DNA of 64,000 nt. Origin: Malaya genurostris (Eukaryota > Arthropoda > Insecta > Diptera > Culicidae). Numbering within the stretch: the stretch's first letter is position 1; every line of letters begins with the position of its first letter. Under the pieces are notes generated by a model. The model did not search any database and was not told where the DNA came from. It saw nothing but the letters and a program-made list of their open reading frames with translations. This document shows, in pieces, positions 1 to 11,030 of the stretch. Position numbers and translations under genes: made by a program. The stretch lies in NCBI RefSeq assembly GCF_030247185.1, contig NC_080571.1:71214172-71278171 (forward strand). Reading direction: 5' to 3'.

Positions 1-652
1 ATGTGTGCCAGTGGACGGTTGTAATTCGTTTCTAACTTCAACATCTTGCGGGGTACTCTGGAGGTTTCGAGGTTAGCTATTAGCAATCCTAAGAAATACT
101 ATAAACCAGATAGAAATCGAGTCGAAGCGCCTGCAGCAAGTCCCGAAGACCCAAAAAAGAACGTATTCATTTGCATTTTCTATACAAACAATATGTTCTT
201 TTAAACTTAATATTTTAAGTTTTTTGCTATTTACTGAAGAGGATCTCTTTATTAAACAGTTTCGGAAAATCGTATTATTTTATTGCTTTAATCGAAATAT
301 GTATTAACTAAGAATGAATGGGAAACTGAGCTATGTATGAAAATTCAAACGCTTTCGCAAATATAGTTAATCGAATTTACTTGCACTTAGTGATGTTTTT
401 CTGATGTTTCGAGGAGTACTTTTCTCACGTATCAGCTCAAGCCCGTTTATTATGTATCTAGAAGTCGTCTCCATACAGCTTAGACTATGGCCACTCTTTG
501 CCTCCATTTGATCGATCCACCTTGCTCGCTATGCTTCTCTTTTTCTTGAGCCTTCCGAATCAGTTTTTGCAATGACTGAGCGGAAATATATATTGGAGAA
601 GCTAAGTGAAAGAAAAACTAACAGAAAAGTTGAATTTTTGGAAAAAGATACG

Positions 653-723
653 CTCAGAGACAGGACTCGAACCTGCGTTCTTATGCATTCCGTGCATACG
701 CGCTACCATTTCGCCACTCTGAT
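653..723 (-). ncRNA. tRNA-like 71-nt domain of retroposon (inverted copy)
   Basis: This is the reverse-strand counterpart of 1190-1260, differing by one base (G for T just before the anticodon stem). It folds into a cloverleaf with 6 of 7 acceptor pairs, a 3-bp D stem, a perfect 5-bp anticodon stem and a 5-bp T stem with loop TTCGAGT. A box (TGGCGAAATGG) and B box (GGTTCGAGTCC) match Pol III consensus. Position 33 is C rather than U and the nominal anticodon is GGA without a serine-type long arm, so it is a SINE head or tRNA pseudogene rather than a working tRNA. Confidence 0.6.
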
Positions 724-1189
724 CTTGTTTTAGCCACTCACCTTCATCTTTTCTGTTAGTTTTTCTTTCACTTGGCTTCTCCAATATATATTTCCGCTCA
801 GTCATTGCAAAAACTGAACTTAGTCATGGCGGCTTTACGTCAAACTAAAAAATTAATAAATCGTTAAAAACAATTGCGGTTTGATTTTCCGTAACAATCT
901 GCTTCTGGTAGGAAAGGGCAGACAATCAATACAACCTTCATAGGGGTCTGTCGCTGACGATGTCCAGCCAGCGACTGGCACCATTAAAGAGGTGACAAGC
1001 GATTATAAATACACTCTCCTACTCAATGCTTGATCGGAGAAATATGTATAAAGCGAGAGGATTAGTGTTTGATGGACAGAGAAGATGTTTGGATGTAAGG
1101 TATCGGTCGGGTGACGGCCAGGATGTAGACCATGTGCGATGTACGTTGCTACTATGTCTGTTTCGAGTTTTTAGAGTGGCTAAAACAAG

Positions 1190-1260
1190 ATCAGAGTGGC
1201 GAAATGGTAGCGCTTATGCACGGAATGCATAAGAACGCAGGTTCGAGTCCTGTCTCTGAG
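1190..1260 (+). ncRNA. tRNA-like 71-nt domain of retroposon (forward copy)
   Basis: Acceptor strands 1190-1196 and 1254-1260 pair at six of seven positions. The D stem is GCG/CGC, the anticodon stem is TATGC/GCATA around loop ACGGAAT, and the T stem is 1237-1241 with 1249-1253. Internal Pol III A and B boxes are intact. C at position 33 and nominal anticodon GGA with a 5-nt variable region argue against a functional tRNA. It most likely is the promoter head of a SINE; the body and A-rich tail follow to 1397. Confidence 0.6.
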
Positions 1261-1944
1261 CGTATCTTTTTCCAAAAATTCATCTTTTCTGTTAGTTTTT
1301 CTTTCACTTGGCTTCTCCAATATATATTTCCGCTCAGTCATTGCAAAAACTGAACTTAGTCATGGCGGCTTTACGTCAAACTAAAAAATTAATAAATCCT
1401 TCCGAATCACATTCAAGAACCATTTTAAAATGTTTGCTGTCTGTTATTCTGTTATTCTTCTGTTATTTGGATCTCCAAGCAGCTGTTGAAAACCGTGGTT
1501 TATACGCCGTTGATTAATTTCTTATGGTGATGTAATACTTTTCTTGTACCCTTATCCGCGGTCATAAATGAATGAATACACAAACTCATAAAACACCACG
1601 ATATCGTCACCACGCACCTTTATTCGAGTGGGAAGGTATTATATTTTAAAGCCTTTCCCTCTCATACATTTTGTTTCGACGGATTTGCTGTCAGTCCGAT
1701 CCCAGTTTGATTAATCCGTCTTTATGAGCTTAAGCCGTTTGACTTTAACTGTCTTGTTGAGCAATTTCAGGTAACTTTGCAATTCATCTAGAAATACTTT
1801 TTTTCTGCAAAATAACTATAATTTAATTGTCCTTTAGAATTTCTACTAAATATAGTTATTATTTGATTTGAATACAATAAATGTAAAATGACTTATTAGT
1901 TCATAAACAAAAACTTTAAACCGTATATTAAAACCTTAATATTT

Positions 1945-2199
1945 CGATAGTTCCACGACAAAAGCGCCTAACTGCAAATGAGAGCCTCTCTTTGTTTACT
2001 TTCTCTTTTGATTATTACGAAGCCATTACTGCAAATTATCTAAAGTTTCCAATATAAATCCATAGCTTGTAGTTTTACCTTGAAAGTTTTGCGAAGAGTA
2101 AAGCGTCATATATAAAATCATTTCGGTAAATCGTGAAAGAAAAAGTAAACAAAGAGAAACTGTCATTTACAGTTAGGCCCTTTTATCGTGGGACGGTCG
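1945..2199. mobile_element. 255-bp MITE flanked by ATTT
   Basis: An inverted repeat of about 60 bp has arms beginning CGA..GT.CCACGA.AAAAG and containing CTCTTTGTTTACTTT. It interrupts copy A at a point where copy B is continuous. ATTT lies on both sides (1941-1944 and 2200-2203). There is no coding capacity. A related single arm is visible at ~7790-7850 (AGTAAACAAAGAGAATCTG). Confidence 0.65.
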
Positions 2200-2366
2200 A
2201 TTTGTCAATTCATTAGTTCTGATTCATGTTTCTCTCACCGGTCCTTCCTTATGAAAATTTTTTCTCAAGCCCTGAGCTCAAGTTGTAGATGGAAACGTAT
2301 GGTATTTAGTTCTATATGATTTAGATTTAGATATATGATTTTAGAACTAAATACCTTGCGTCTCCA

Positions 2367-2611
2367 GGTCGTCAAATGGTGAGATAACTAAGTCCTCACA
2401 AGTTCCTATCTCATGCCTCCCCGTGTGTCTATGATGACATTTGGTCAATAGAACGGCGTCGACTGGGTGCTATCGTCTTCTGCGTTAGTAGCAGAATGAG
2501 AGGGTGCGAATTGACTCATAAGTTAAAGTCCATCCTAAAGTGCAATGTTTATCATAGTATATTACAACATTTGATTCTGTTGTTTATTACATCATGTATT
2601 ATTATTATTAT

Positions 2612-2708
<97 letters not shown>

Positions 2709-2728
2709 ATTATTATTATTATTATTAA

Positions 2729-2792
<64 letters not shown>

Positions 2793-2812
2793 ATTATTAT
2801 TATTATTATTAA

Positions 2813-2843
<31 letters not shown>

Positions 2844-3979
2844 GATATTATTATTATTGTTATTATTATTATTATTAGAAGAGCGTAACTTACACTGCCA
2901 CATTAACTGTTATATTGTATCATAGCATATTATTTCATATATTATCGTCTTACATGTTTTTTTGTCTTTTATGTTATTATATAATATGTTGTATGGTATT
3001 ATACTGCATTGCATTATATCATATTATATTGTGTTATATTATATTATAGGGTTTATTATGAGTAGTACTACGTACCTCTGCGCAAAATATAAATTTGTTT
3101 TCCTTATAAGTTATCATTTTTAAAGTAATCTTTTAACTAAATATCAAGGTCGTCACAAGGTGAGCTTGGTCCTCACTGGTTCCTGTTTCATGCTTACACG
3201 TGTGTCTGTGGTGGCAATTGGTCGATGGAATGCGTTGATGGCAGAATGAGAGGATGAGAAATGACATATAAATTCATGTAATATAATACCATAGCATATC
3301 ATTGTTCTTAGAAGAGAAATATTCTACTTCCTGCAGTATTACGAAGATAGAAGAGCATAACTGACACTCTACATTAACTGTTATTTTATATCATGTTTTA
3401 TAATATATTATATTATATTGTATGACATTGTATTATATTATATTAAATTAAAATATATTATATTATATTATGTTATATTATATTATTTTGTAATCTATTA
3501 TATCATCGTTATATTAATTTCATTACACTATGTTTAATTGTATTTATCAATATAAAATATTTATTACGGGGACGTAAAGGGGAGGGAGCATCAGGGCATC
3601 GGACGAATTGATGACTGGACGAGGGATTGTGGATAGCCAGCCCAAGTCACTTGAAGGAAACTTGTTTCCTTCTGAAGGTTTGAAATGAGTCTGACGCGCC
3701 CTTCTCAAACAAACCATCAGGCGGGTTCAAGCATGTATAGCGATATGCTTCATCCATGCACTGGATATTATGGTTGGAAGAGCATCTTTTATTCCCGCGG
3801 AATACGAGTAAGTGACTCTATTTACGTATCCGCCCAACCCTTTTTGTTCGCTTTTCGGTAACAGCTATAGTAAGAAGGTGAATGGATGAGTCATATCGGG
3901 GCTACTGTAAGTCTACCCGCATCCACTGGCAAGTCCTTGAACTGATGGTGGCTTCACTTCACATCACATCACATCACAC
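2367..3979 (+). mobile_element. 1613-bp non-coding retroposon with 18-bp target duplication
   Basis: A perfect 18-bp direct repeat, AAATACCTTGCGTCTCCA (2349-2366 and 3980-3997), flanks the insertion, and copy B shows the empty site. The right end is a short tandem tail of ACATC units (TTCACATCACATCACATC at ~3958-3977), as in retroposons whose 3' ends are simple repeats. Two related ~130-bp modules (2367-2515 and ~3147-3262, both with GTCGTCA, TCCTCAC, CGTGTGTCTRTG and GGCAGAATGAGAG-like words) lie either side of a long ATT array. No ORF with protein-like content is present; it probably used another LINE's machinery. Confidence 0.7.
2593..2878. repeat. (ATT)n microsatellite, ~285 bp
   Basis: An almost pure ATT/TTA trinucleotide array is interrupted by a few AAT phase flips and one GAT. 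It lies inside the 2367-3979 retroposon. The poly-Ile and poly-Asn reading frames across it are artefacts. Further TATTA-rich sequence continues to ~3500. Confidence 0.95.
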
Positions 3980-4098
3980 AAATACCTTGCGTCTCCATCG
4001 AATGATGACAATTTGATGGGGACGCATGGTTTTGCGAATGATTTATTTAAAAAAAAATATATTTTTTTCATTATTACCGTCCACATCATGTACACTAG

Positions 4099-4581
4099 GA
4101 CAATTGGCAGATGATGGCGTAGTTTCAGTTACTGGCCCCAAAGCTATTGATCTGCAAAAACCATTGCAAGAAACCTTAGATAAATTCTTCTTTTGTTCAT
4201 CTGGGTATCGAATTCTCTGCGGAGAAAACAAAGCTGGTCGTCTTCTCAAGAAAGCATGATCCCGCGCAACTTCAGCTTCATATGATGGAAAGAATGATCC
4301 AACAGGCTTTGACTTTCAAATACCTTGGGGTGTGATTTGATTCCAAATGCACGTGGGGGAGACACATAAGGTTTCTGATAACAAAATGCCAACAAAGAGT
4401 AAATTTTCTTCGAACAATAACAGGATCTTGGTGGGGTGCTCATCCGAAAGATCTAATAAAATTGCATCAGACAACGATACTTTCAGTGATGGAATGTGGA
4501 TGCGTTTGCTTTCGATCCGCTGCAAACTCTCATATTATCAAATTAGAGCGAATTCAATATCGTTGTTTGCGAATTGCTTTA
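4099..4581 (+). pseudogene. LINE reverse transcriptase remnant (catalytic DD to thumb)
   Basis: Reading across frames gives LADDGVVSVTG (the palm active-site box with Y to L), then SAEKTKLVVFSRK, then FKYLGV, WGRHI, LITKCQQR and LIKLHQTTILSVMECGC, ending in LERIQYRCLRIAL at the MITE boundary. These are the ordered motifs from the palm to the thumb of non-LTR RTs. Frame changes near 4195 and a stop after FKYLGV show it is dead. The sequence resumes directly after the MITE at 5358. Confidence 0.8.
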
Positions 4582-5354
4582 GGGGCTGTCCATGAAAGAC
4601 GTCACGTCGCAAGGGGGAGGGGGGTGTTTCATAAAACGTGACCTTTTGTGACAGGGGGAAGGGGGGAGGTTTTTGAAATGTGACGTCCAATATTTTCAAT
4701 GAGCGCATTTTTGAAATAACTAATTATATTACTGCTTTGCCCTATTTCTTGAAAAAATCTCCACAATAAACGTTTACATTCTATAGGAAAACGTGTATTT
4801 GTTGATGTAAAAGCTTCTTCTTGTAAATTCGGAAATGAATGATGCGGGAAATCATTTCTGTTTTGATCAGCAAAAGTGCACGGAAGAGCGAGTAAATTAG
4901 CGAAATTATAAATGTTGCCTAATATGAGTAAAATGAAAATGATGCCCTCGAACGGTTTAATTAAGTTATGCACTGACAATTTTTTCAGTAATTTGATTTT
5001 CTAGCATTGATAATAGTATATCATAAGAATTTCTCTTATCTGATTCTGATGCAGTTCATTCAATTGTACTCCATTTGAAAAAGGGCGGGAGATCAACGAG
5101 ATTTTGTAGTTTCAGGGATATCTTCTAATCTAATAACAGCATGTAATAAATCGATTTTCCCTCATATTTGTATGGTTTGTCATACATATTGAGAATGTAT
5201 TTAGATGAATTTTATTTATTTTGAATTCGTGACATGTGACATAGGGGGGGGGTGGGGGGTCTTTGCTTCTTCTTGTCTTTGCTTTGTGACAAAGGGGGGA
5301 TGGGGAGTCAAAAATCGTCAAAAAAAAAGCGTGACGTCTTTTATGGACAGTCCC
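4582..5354. mobile_element. 773-bp TIR element with TTA duplication (PIF/Harbinger-like MITE)
   Basis: The termini are GGGGCTGTCCAT.AAAGACG on the left and its inverted counterpart (GGGACTGTCCATAAAAGACG) on the right. TTA flanks both ends (4579-4581 and 5355-5357). Removing the insert makes the LINE reading frame continuous at the junction, which proves the boundaries. Subterminal G-rich runs (GGGGGAGGGGGG at ~4613, GGGGGGGGTGGGGGG at ~5244) are mirrored. No transposase is present. A 3-bp TWA duplication is typical of PIF/Harbinger; that placement is inferred. Confidence 0.8.
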
Positions 5355-5357
5355 TTA

Positions 5358-6595
5358 GGCTGCATGCATTCGACACGTACCATGAGTCTTGAAGTTCTGG
5401 CGGGAGTTCTTCCATTGAAAGATCGTTTTTGGGAGCTTTCATCGCGACTGCTAATAAGATGTGAGGTACTGAATCCCCTGGTTATTAATAACTTCGAAAG
5501 GCTAGTTGAGTTTCAATATCAAACAAGATTCATGACCGTATATTTTAACCATATGTCACAGGAAATCAACCCTTCAAGATATATTCCTATCCGTGTCAGC
5601 CTCCTAAATGTCCCTGACTCAACTTTATTTTTCGATACATCCATGCAGCGCGAAGTGCGTGGAATCCCGGATCATCTACGTTCGACGGAAATCCCAAAAA
5701 TATTTTCAAGTAAGTTCAGGCATATTGACTCTGAGAAAATGTTTTACACGGACGGATCGCGAATTGAAGAAGCGACAGGGTTTGGTATGTTCAACAATAA
5801 TGTTTCGGCTTCATTTAGGCTTCAAGAACCTGCATCTGTTTATATAGCAGAGCTAGCAGCAGTTCATTATAGTTTGAGTATAATCGTCACATTATCTCCA
5901 TACCATTATTTTCTTTTCACAGATAGTCTGAGTGCAATTGAAACCATTCGCTCAAACGCTGCTGGCAAAAATGAACCGTTTTTCTTAGGCAAAATAAAAC
6001 AGTGCCTGAACGTCATATTGAATAATAATTATCAAACCACAATAGTTTGGGTTCCGGCTCATTGCTCCATTCCAGGCAATGAAAGAGCCGATATTTTAGC
6101 CAAACGTGGTGCTATTGATGGTGAAATTTATGAGAGACCGATTGCCTTCAACGAATTCTATAGCGCGTCTCGCCAAAGAACACTTGCCAGTTGGCAAGCT
6201 TCTTGGGAAAAAGATGGACCCAGGTGCACTCAATTATTCCTAAAATATCGACAAAGGCATGGTTCAGGGGACTGGATGTGAGTAGGGATTTCATTCGTGT
6301 GATATCCAGACTCATGTCCAATCACTACACGTTAGATGCACATCTCCTTCGAAATGGACTTTCCGAGAGTAATCATTGTGCTTGTGGCGAAGGTTACCGC
6401 GATATTGACCATGTCGTTTGGACTTGCGTGGAGTATCGTGATGTCAGATCTCAACTAATAAATTTCTTGCGTACCCAAGCTAGACTATCCAATGTCCTAG
6501 TTCGCGACATTCTTGCTTGTCGTGACCTTACATACATTAAACTTCTTTATTATTTAATTAAGTCCATTGGAGTTATAAGATCATTTACAAAATAA
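5358..6595 (+). pseudogene. LINE RNase H and C-terminal Cys-His region, one frameshift
   Basis: After thumb sequence CMHSTRTMSLEVLAGVLPL comes a type I RNase H fold with the acidic residues in place: TDGSRIEEATG (first Asp), AELAAVHYSL (Glu), TDSLSAIETI (second Asp) and PAHCSIPGNERAD (last Asp). The frame closes at 6281. The rest reads in another frame (6191-6595) with a Cys-His cluster CACGEGYRDIDHVVWTC, so one frameshift lies around 6205-6235. The last codons end in KSIGVIRSFTK before a short 3' UTR. It would have degraded the RNA of the RNA-DNA hybrid during retrotransposition; it is no longer functional. Confidence 0.85.
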
Positions 6596-7037
6596 ATGTA
6601 TATCATTTAATGTAATTTTTATTAGCAAATCCCTTTATAAAAACAGTGTTTAGATTACCAACATACTAATATGATATTCGAAATGTATTAGGTTTAAAGT
6701 ACTATGTATTGTGGATGCCACGGCGAAGAAAAACTTATGTATATTGCCTATAAAATAAACGTATTTATGGAAAAAATGCCCGCCCACATTTTTTAAAAAT
6801 CTGAAAAAAATACTGCGTAATGTACTCATAAATTATATATTTTTGATGTAAAATCTAGAGTGGTACCAAAATTGTAAGTGCAATTGAAAAAAATTGAAAA
6901 CTTTGAACATTTTTTTTTTTGAAAAACTCTGAAAAATTTCTAAAATATTCCTCATTTTTTCAATTTTTTTTGCTAGAAAGGATTTTGTAAAATTTAAATA
7001 AAATGAAAATCAGAAGAACCACCCTAACTCCACCAAT

Positions 7038-8880
7038 GGCAGTTGAAGCGGCGAAAATGAATAAAATGAAACGATTATTAGTTCAGAATAATTAAATTCA
7101 CAATTTCGTTCCGACAATCGACAAAAAATCCTTGCCGTCTATGAACTCAATAGTGTTGTTCGACGATCCACAATTCCGTTGCCTGAAAACACAAACACAT
7201 CTTATGAGTCACATAAATAAAAAAAAAACAGCACGTAGTAGCTTTAACAAAAGGTTGCATTAGCAAGCAAGTTTATTACCTTTTCCTGATGTTGTGACGC
7301 GATCACGAATATTTTCATTAATTTCCGCAGTGATAACCGATTCTCGATAATTTCAGGTTTTGTTCAATTTTCAAAGATTTGCGAAGAGAACTTGAGTAAT
7401 TATTTGAGAAGAAAGTAATCAAAACGAAACAGTCACCTGCTAATACGACTTTTTTGGAATTTCTATGAAAGTACTTACTGTTACAATCTTTAAAATACGT
7501 CGTTCAGTCAGATTAAAACAATTGAAATTAGTTGCACCAATAAAATTGCTGCCATTTTGTTTGAAAATTTTTATTTATATGTTTGCCACTTAATATTGCG
7601 GCAATTGTCAGAAAATATGAAGATTATTGAGGAAACATATAAACATCAATACGGCGACACTTCAAACTGACATGTTGTGATATTGATCTATGTCATAAAG
7701 TTAAGATTCAAATGTGATGATACTCGCACGTGTCAAATGACGAAATACTTTATATTTTTATGTGGTAAACTTTTTAAAAACATAAGCCGTAATAAGTGAA
7801 AGAGTAAGTAAACAAAGAGAATCTGTCATTTGCACTTGGGACCCTTTCTAATGTTCATCGAGATTTGATTCGGTGGCTCTCGTCCTTCATCTTATCTTTT
7901 TTTCTCTCTTGGTTCAGCTCTATCGGTCCATAAAGATGATGAAAATCTTCTTTGTCTTCTCTGTCTTCTAAAAAGTCGTTAACGTCATCGATGCCTGTTG
8001 CATTGAACAGTTCGCGGTGTCTTTTTTTCTCGGGACGTAGTTCTTCGGACGGTTTCGAAATTCAGGAATCTAAAATTTAGGAGTTCGTTCACCCAAGTTT
8101 GCTGAAAATCGCACTCCTGAACGATGAAGAAATTTAAACTCAATCTTTTAAAGCTTTTATGTTGTACACACTGAATCGAACTAGGTACGAATGGATGAAT
8201 GAAGAGAAAGATTGCATCAGTGTTGCTGAGTGGTGTAATTGAAAATGATGAAAAAGAGTGAGAATAGCATACATATACCTACATAAAATATATTTTGGTC
8301 ATGATAAATTGTTGCTCGTTACAGGTTCAGAGTTGGTCCAAAAATGACAATCCACGATGTCAGCCAAAGATTTTTTTTTATAAGGCATTTGCAAAGATTT
8401 TTAATTGTTTTACCTTTTTTTATAAACTTAACAAAGAGGTATGGAATCGATAATTTTGGCGATTCTAAGACTGCGAAAGTCGGTTTTTCCACCAATTTTA
8501 ATACCTTTCTACAGAGCAATGCAAAAATACTGAAAAAATCCTTTTCGAGTCCTACATTGAAAAAAATTGATTTTAAAAATTTAAAATTGATTTACAAAAC
8601 GAAATAGGTTTTCGTTTAACAAAATAATTAAAACAGGTTTTAATTTTTGAAAGGTACGTGTCGGGTAAAAAAAAACTGGCATTTAATGTTAGTTGAGTTG
8701 CCGGTATTCATTCTTGGAATCCGATCTGAAAATGAACCCGACTGGTTCAGAAAACAAAACATTTTGATTGAGTTACATCGGATACGGATAAATATTTTAG
8801 TCTCGAATTCCTCGCTTGATTGATTCCAGTGTAACCGGAGAACCAAATGTGTCAGGGTCCTTTGCGCAACCCTGTAAATT
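7038..8880. other. Unassigned AT-rich DNA
   Basis: No coding region, RNA gene or complete mobile element was recognised. A single arm related to the 1945-2199 MITE lies at ~7790-7850, with a weaker partner near 7420-7460. Short ORFs at 8319-8607 are low-complexity and read equally on both strands. Confidence 0.5.
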
Positions 8881-9600
8881 ACTTCTGCGTAGTTAAAAAA
8901 AAATTGTCACTGTTTGTCTATCTCATACCTATTTTTTTTTCTTCAATATCCAATCGGCCATGAGTTCAAACGATATGAGTGTCATGTTGTCAACCGATTA
9001 TATTACACCATTTTACGATTTTCATGCAATATGTGCAAAAATCAACAGAAAAAGGCAACTCAAAAAAACTCATCGAATCTCCTTTTTTTGCATCACACAA
9101 AAGCGGAAAATCGAGCCTCGCTTTACTGCTGGCACAAATCATAAAGTTTATCCACATCTCGGACTCTTCGGCATCAATTGCATCAATTGAATTTTCCGAA
9201 AAGCAATCTCAAACTGCAAATAGTGTTCCCTATCGTAAACGAAGCAACAAAAAAAACCGAACGCCGGACAGTGCCTTCGACCGACCATTCCATCTTGGAG
9301 CGAAAAACACGCTGTCAGTGTCATTGCCAAGTGATGTCCACTTCATGGGGACAATTCGAACCCGGACAAGGTTATCCTTGCGGGGTAGGAACCGGGATAG
9401 CGGGCGATCCGAGCAGACAGCGGAGCGGCGAGAACCAGTTTATAGTGCATTGTGCGGGTTTCTTTCTTAGTGCATTTGACACATGTAGATACGAAGCTGA
9501 TAAACGCATTCGATGGCGAACCGAAAGAGCGAATTCGTTGGGAAACACTATAAAGCTTCGGTCGGTCCGGTTATATTCAATAGAGATTTAATGTGATTTT
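8881..9600. other. GC-richer unique island, possible exon or promoter, unassigned
   Basis: Composition rises sharply at ~9200-9570, with long stretches free of A/T runs, compared with flanks. Overlapping open frames on both strands (8979-9470 and 9178-9591 plus; 9148-9330 minus) resemble no family I know. TATAAA-like words occur at ~9549 (plus) and ~9440 (minus complement). It may be a 5' exon or regulatory island of a host gene, or simply an older insert. No function can be assigned. Confidence 0.3.
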
Positions 9601-11030
9601 TATGGCACCCGGTACTACAGTCGAGTCGTTGTGGTGGCATAACAACTGATGAGTGTGGAACATAAAAAAAAACTACGGAAAATCTGTCATCGTGGTCAGA
9701 AAGAACAGATTCCTCTTACACAAGCATCTTAACAAGTACATGCAGTTCGGATGCAGTAACATATATCTACTAATGGTCGGTTTCTTCAACGACCATTAGT
9801 TCTGTGGCTGTACGGGGGGAAGTCCGGAAAAGTATTCCGCTACCCCGATCATAAGGAAAGAGAAAACCAATATTATAACTATAGTTTATTCAGTTATCAT
9901 TGCTTATTTAGCTATCATAATGGATTGTTAAATGTTGCATGAATTGCTGGGAATAGTAAAGTAATGAATAAATTTACAATGATAGCTCGTTTTGTTATTA
10001 TTTTCTTATTCTGACAGTGAGTAATGTATGAATGTATTAAAGTGCCACTGTCAGCATTTTCTGTCATTTTTAGTAAATTTTAGTGAGAAGTTCATAATAT
10101 ATATAAAAAAACTCGAATTTTGGCAGAATAATGGATTGAATATTGTGAACCCTGTTTAAATGATTTTGGAGGCTCATTAATTTATTCGAAGTATAATCTA
10201 TATCTATGAAAGAGAATGTAAGTTTGTATGTTTGTAACGCCATAACTCCGGAACTACTTAACGGATTGCCACCAAACTTGGAACAGGTAATTCTTGCGTT
10301 TCAGAGATGGTCTTACGGGTATTTTTGTAGGGGAGGGAGTGTCATTAACCGGGAAGAGGGGGTCATATAAATTGACGAACATTGATACGTTCTGAAGACC
10401 ATAGAAACATTTTGCATACAGAAGATATGATAATATGGGGGTGTAATATGCCGGGAAATTCAAAGAACTAAGGGACGATTATATTGATCTGCTTATGAAC
10501 GCGAGTGTATGCAAGTTTCAGCACAACTACGAAACAACTAAAGAAATCGTCACCAAGCTTGGCTCTATTCACAGGTTGTCATGAGGCTTATCATGGAGGA
10601 AAGCTGTAGTAAGTTCACTAAAAATGGATAGTTCAATATAAAATTTATGTGACGAGAAGCGATGCTTCTTAACAAAAAAAAAAGTATTTTATATTATATC
10701 AATCGAAATTATAAGGTCATTTCTGTAGCAAGTGCCCCAAACATGACACAAAACTAACCCAATTTGACGAGGATACCATGAAAATTATGACTATTGTGAG
10801 ATCTGAGATGGGATACTCGGCCTTATCTTCCCGAAACATTTTCGAGCGACACCGGGTCATTCAGCAAGTATTAAAATATTTATTACCTTCATGCAATCTC
10901 CTTAATTTCACAAAATAGCTACACAAAATTTTCCGAATCATCCAACAATGTTTTATATATCTAGATACATGAAAGTCAATGTATGTTTGCATTTATGAAT
11001 GTTCCATTATATCTACGCTTAAATCGATCG
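9601..11030. other. Unassigned DNA with a short dispersed-repeat piece
   Basis: At ~10200-10340 there is a stretch with GTTTGTATGTTTGTAACGCC and CATAACTCCGGAACTACT, wording typical of dispersed arthropod repeats that begin with AGAGAATGT. No ORF or element boundary could be set. The rest shows nothing recognisable. Confidence 0.4.

Larger units (their letters stand above)
563..1397 (+). mobile_element. Retroposon with two tRNA-like domains, 12-bp target duplication
   Basis: The insertion is bounded by the direct repeat CCTTCCGAATCA (551-562 and 1398-1409), present once in the uninterrupted copy B near 26890. The right end is A-rich (CTAAAAAATTAATAAAT) directly before the duplication, as in retroposition. 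Inside, a unit made of a tRNA-like domain followed by a ~130-bp body (ending CATTGCAAAAACTGA...) occurs twice. At 1174-1397 it is forward and complete. At 563-739 it is inverted, then fused to a second forward body at 740-866, so 563-645 and ~745-826 form a palindrome. The 867-1173 spacer is unique and contains TATAAATAC at ~1001. It looks like a compound SINE or a twin-primed insertion. Confidence 0.7.
4087..6779 (+). mobile_element. 5'-truncated non-LTR retrotransposon with RNase H (I/R1/Loner-like group)
   Basis: The element starts inside the reverse transcriptase and runs to an A-rich 3' end (AAAATAAACGTATTTATGG, then A6). It sits in copy A between imperfect 10-bp repeats, CCGTCCACAT (4077-4086) and CCGCCCACAT (6780-6789). 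A 773-bp MITE at 4582-5354 splits it. The order is RT palm end and thumb, RNase H, C-terminal Cys-His cluster, 3' UTR. RNase H after RT excludes the Jockey clade and fits the I, R1, LOA, Outcast or Loner groups; I did not resolve which. Confidence 0.85.
1..7037. mobile_element. Long-TIR DNA element, copy A (interrupted, runs off the left edge)
   Basis: Segments 1-562, 1398-1944, 2200-2366, 3980-4086 and 6780-7037 match the element at 26077-28001. The core (1-2366) is the reverse complement of copy B's core, while the terminal segment (6780-7037) matches copy B's right end in the same orientation. That is possible because the terminal regions are long inverted repeats. The TIR contains a repeated motif, ACCATGCGTCTCCATC and its complement, flanking ATGATGACAATTTGATGG. 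No transposase ORF remains, so it is non-autonomous or dead. Four independent insertions interrupt it (563-1397, 1945-2199, 2367-3979, 4087-6779), each absent from copy B. The left end lies outside the window. The family is unnamed by me. Confidence 0.75.

Noticed and set aside
2496..2903. Poly-Ile and poly-Asn ORFs on both strands
   Set aside because: They are translations of the ATT microsatellite.
4629..4979. 116-codon minus ORF inside the TTA-flanked MITE
   Set aside because: No transposase motif, and the element is non-coding in structure.
8914..9190. Overlapping plus ORFs with poly-Phe and poly-Lys
   Set aside because: Low-complexity AT runs and three overlapping frames; none has a recognisable domain.
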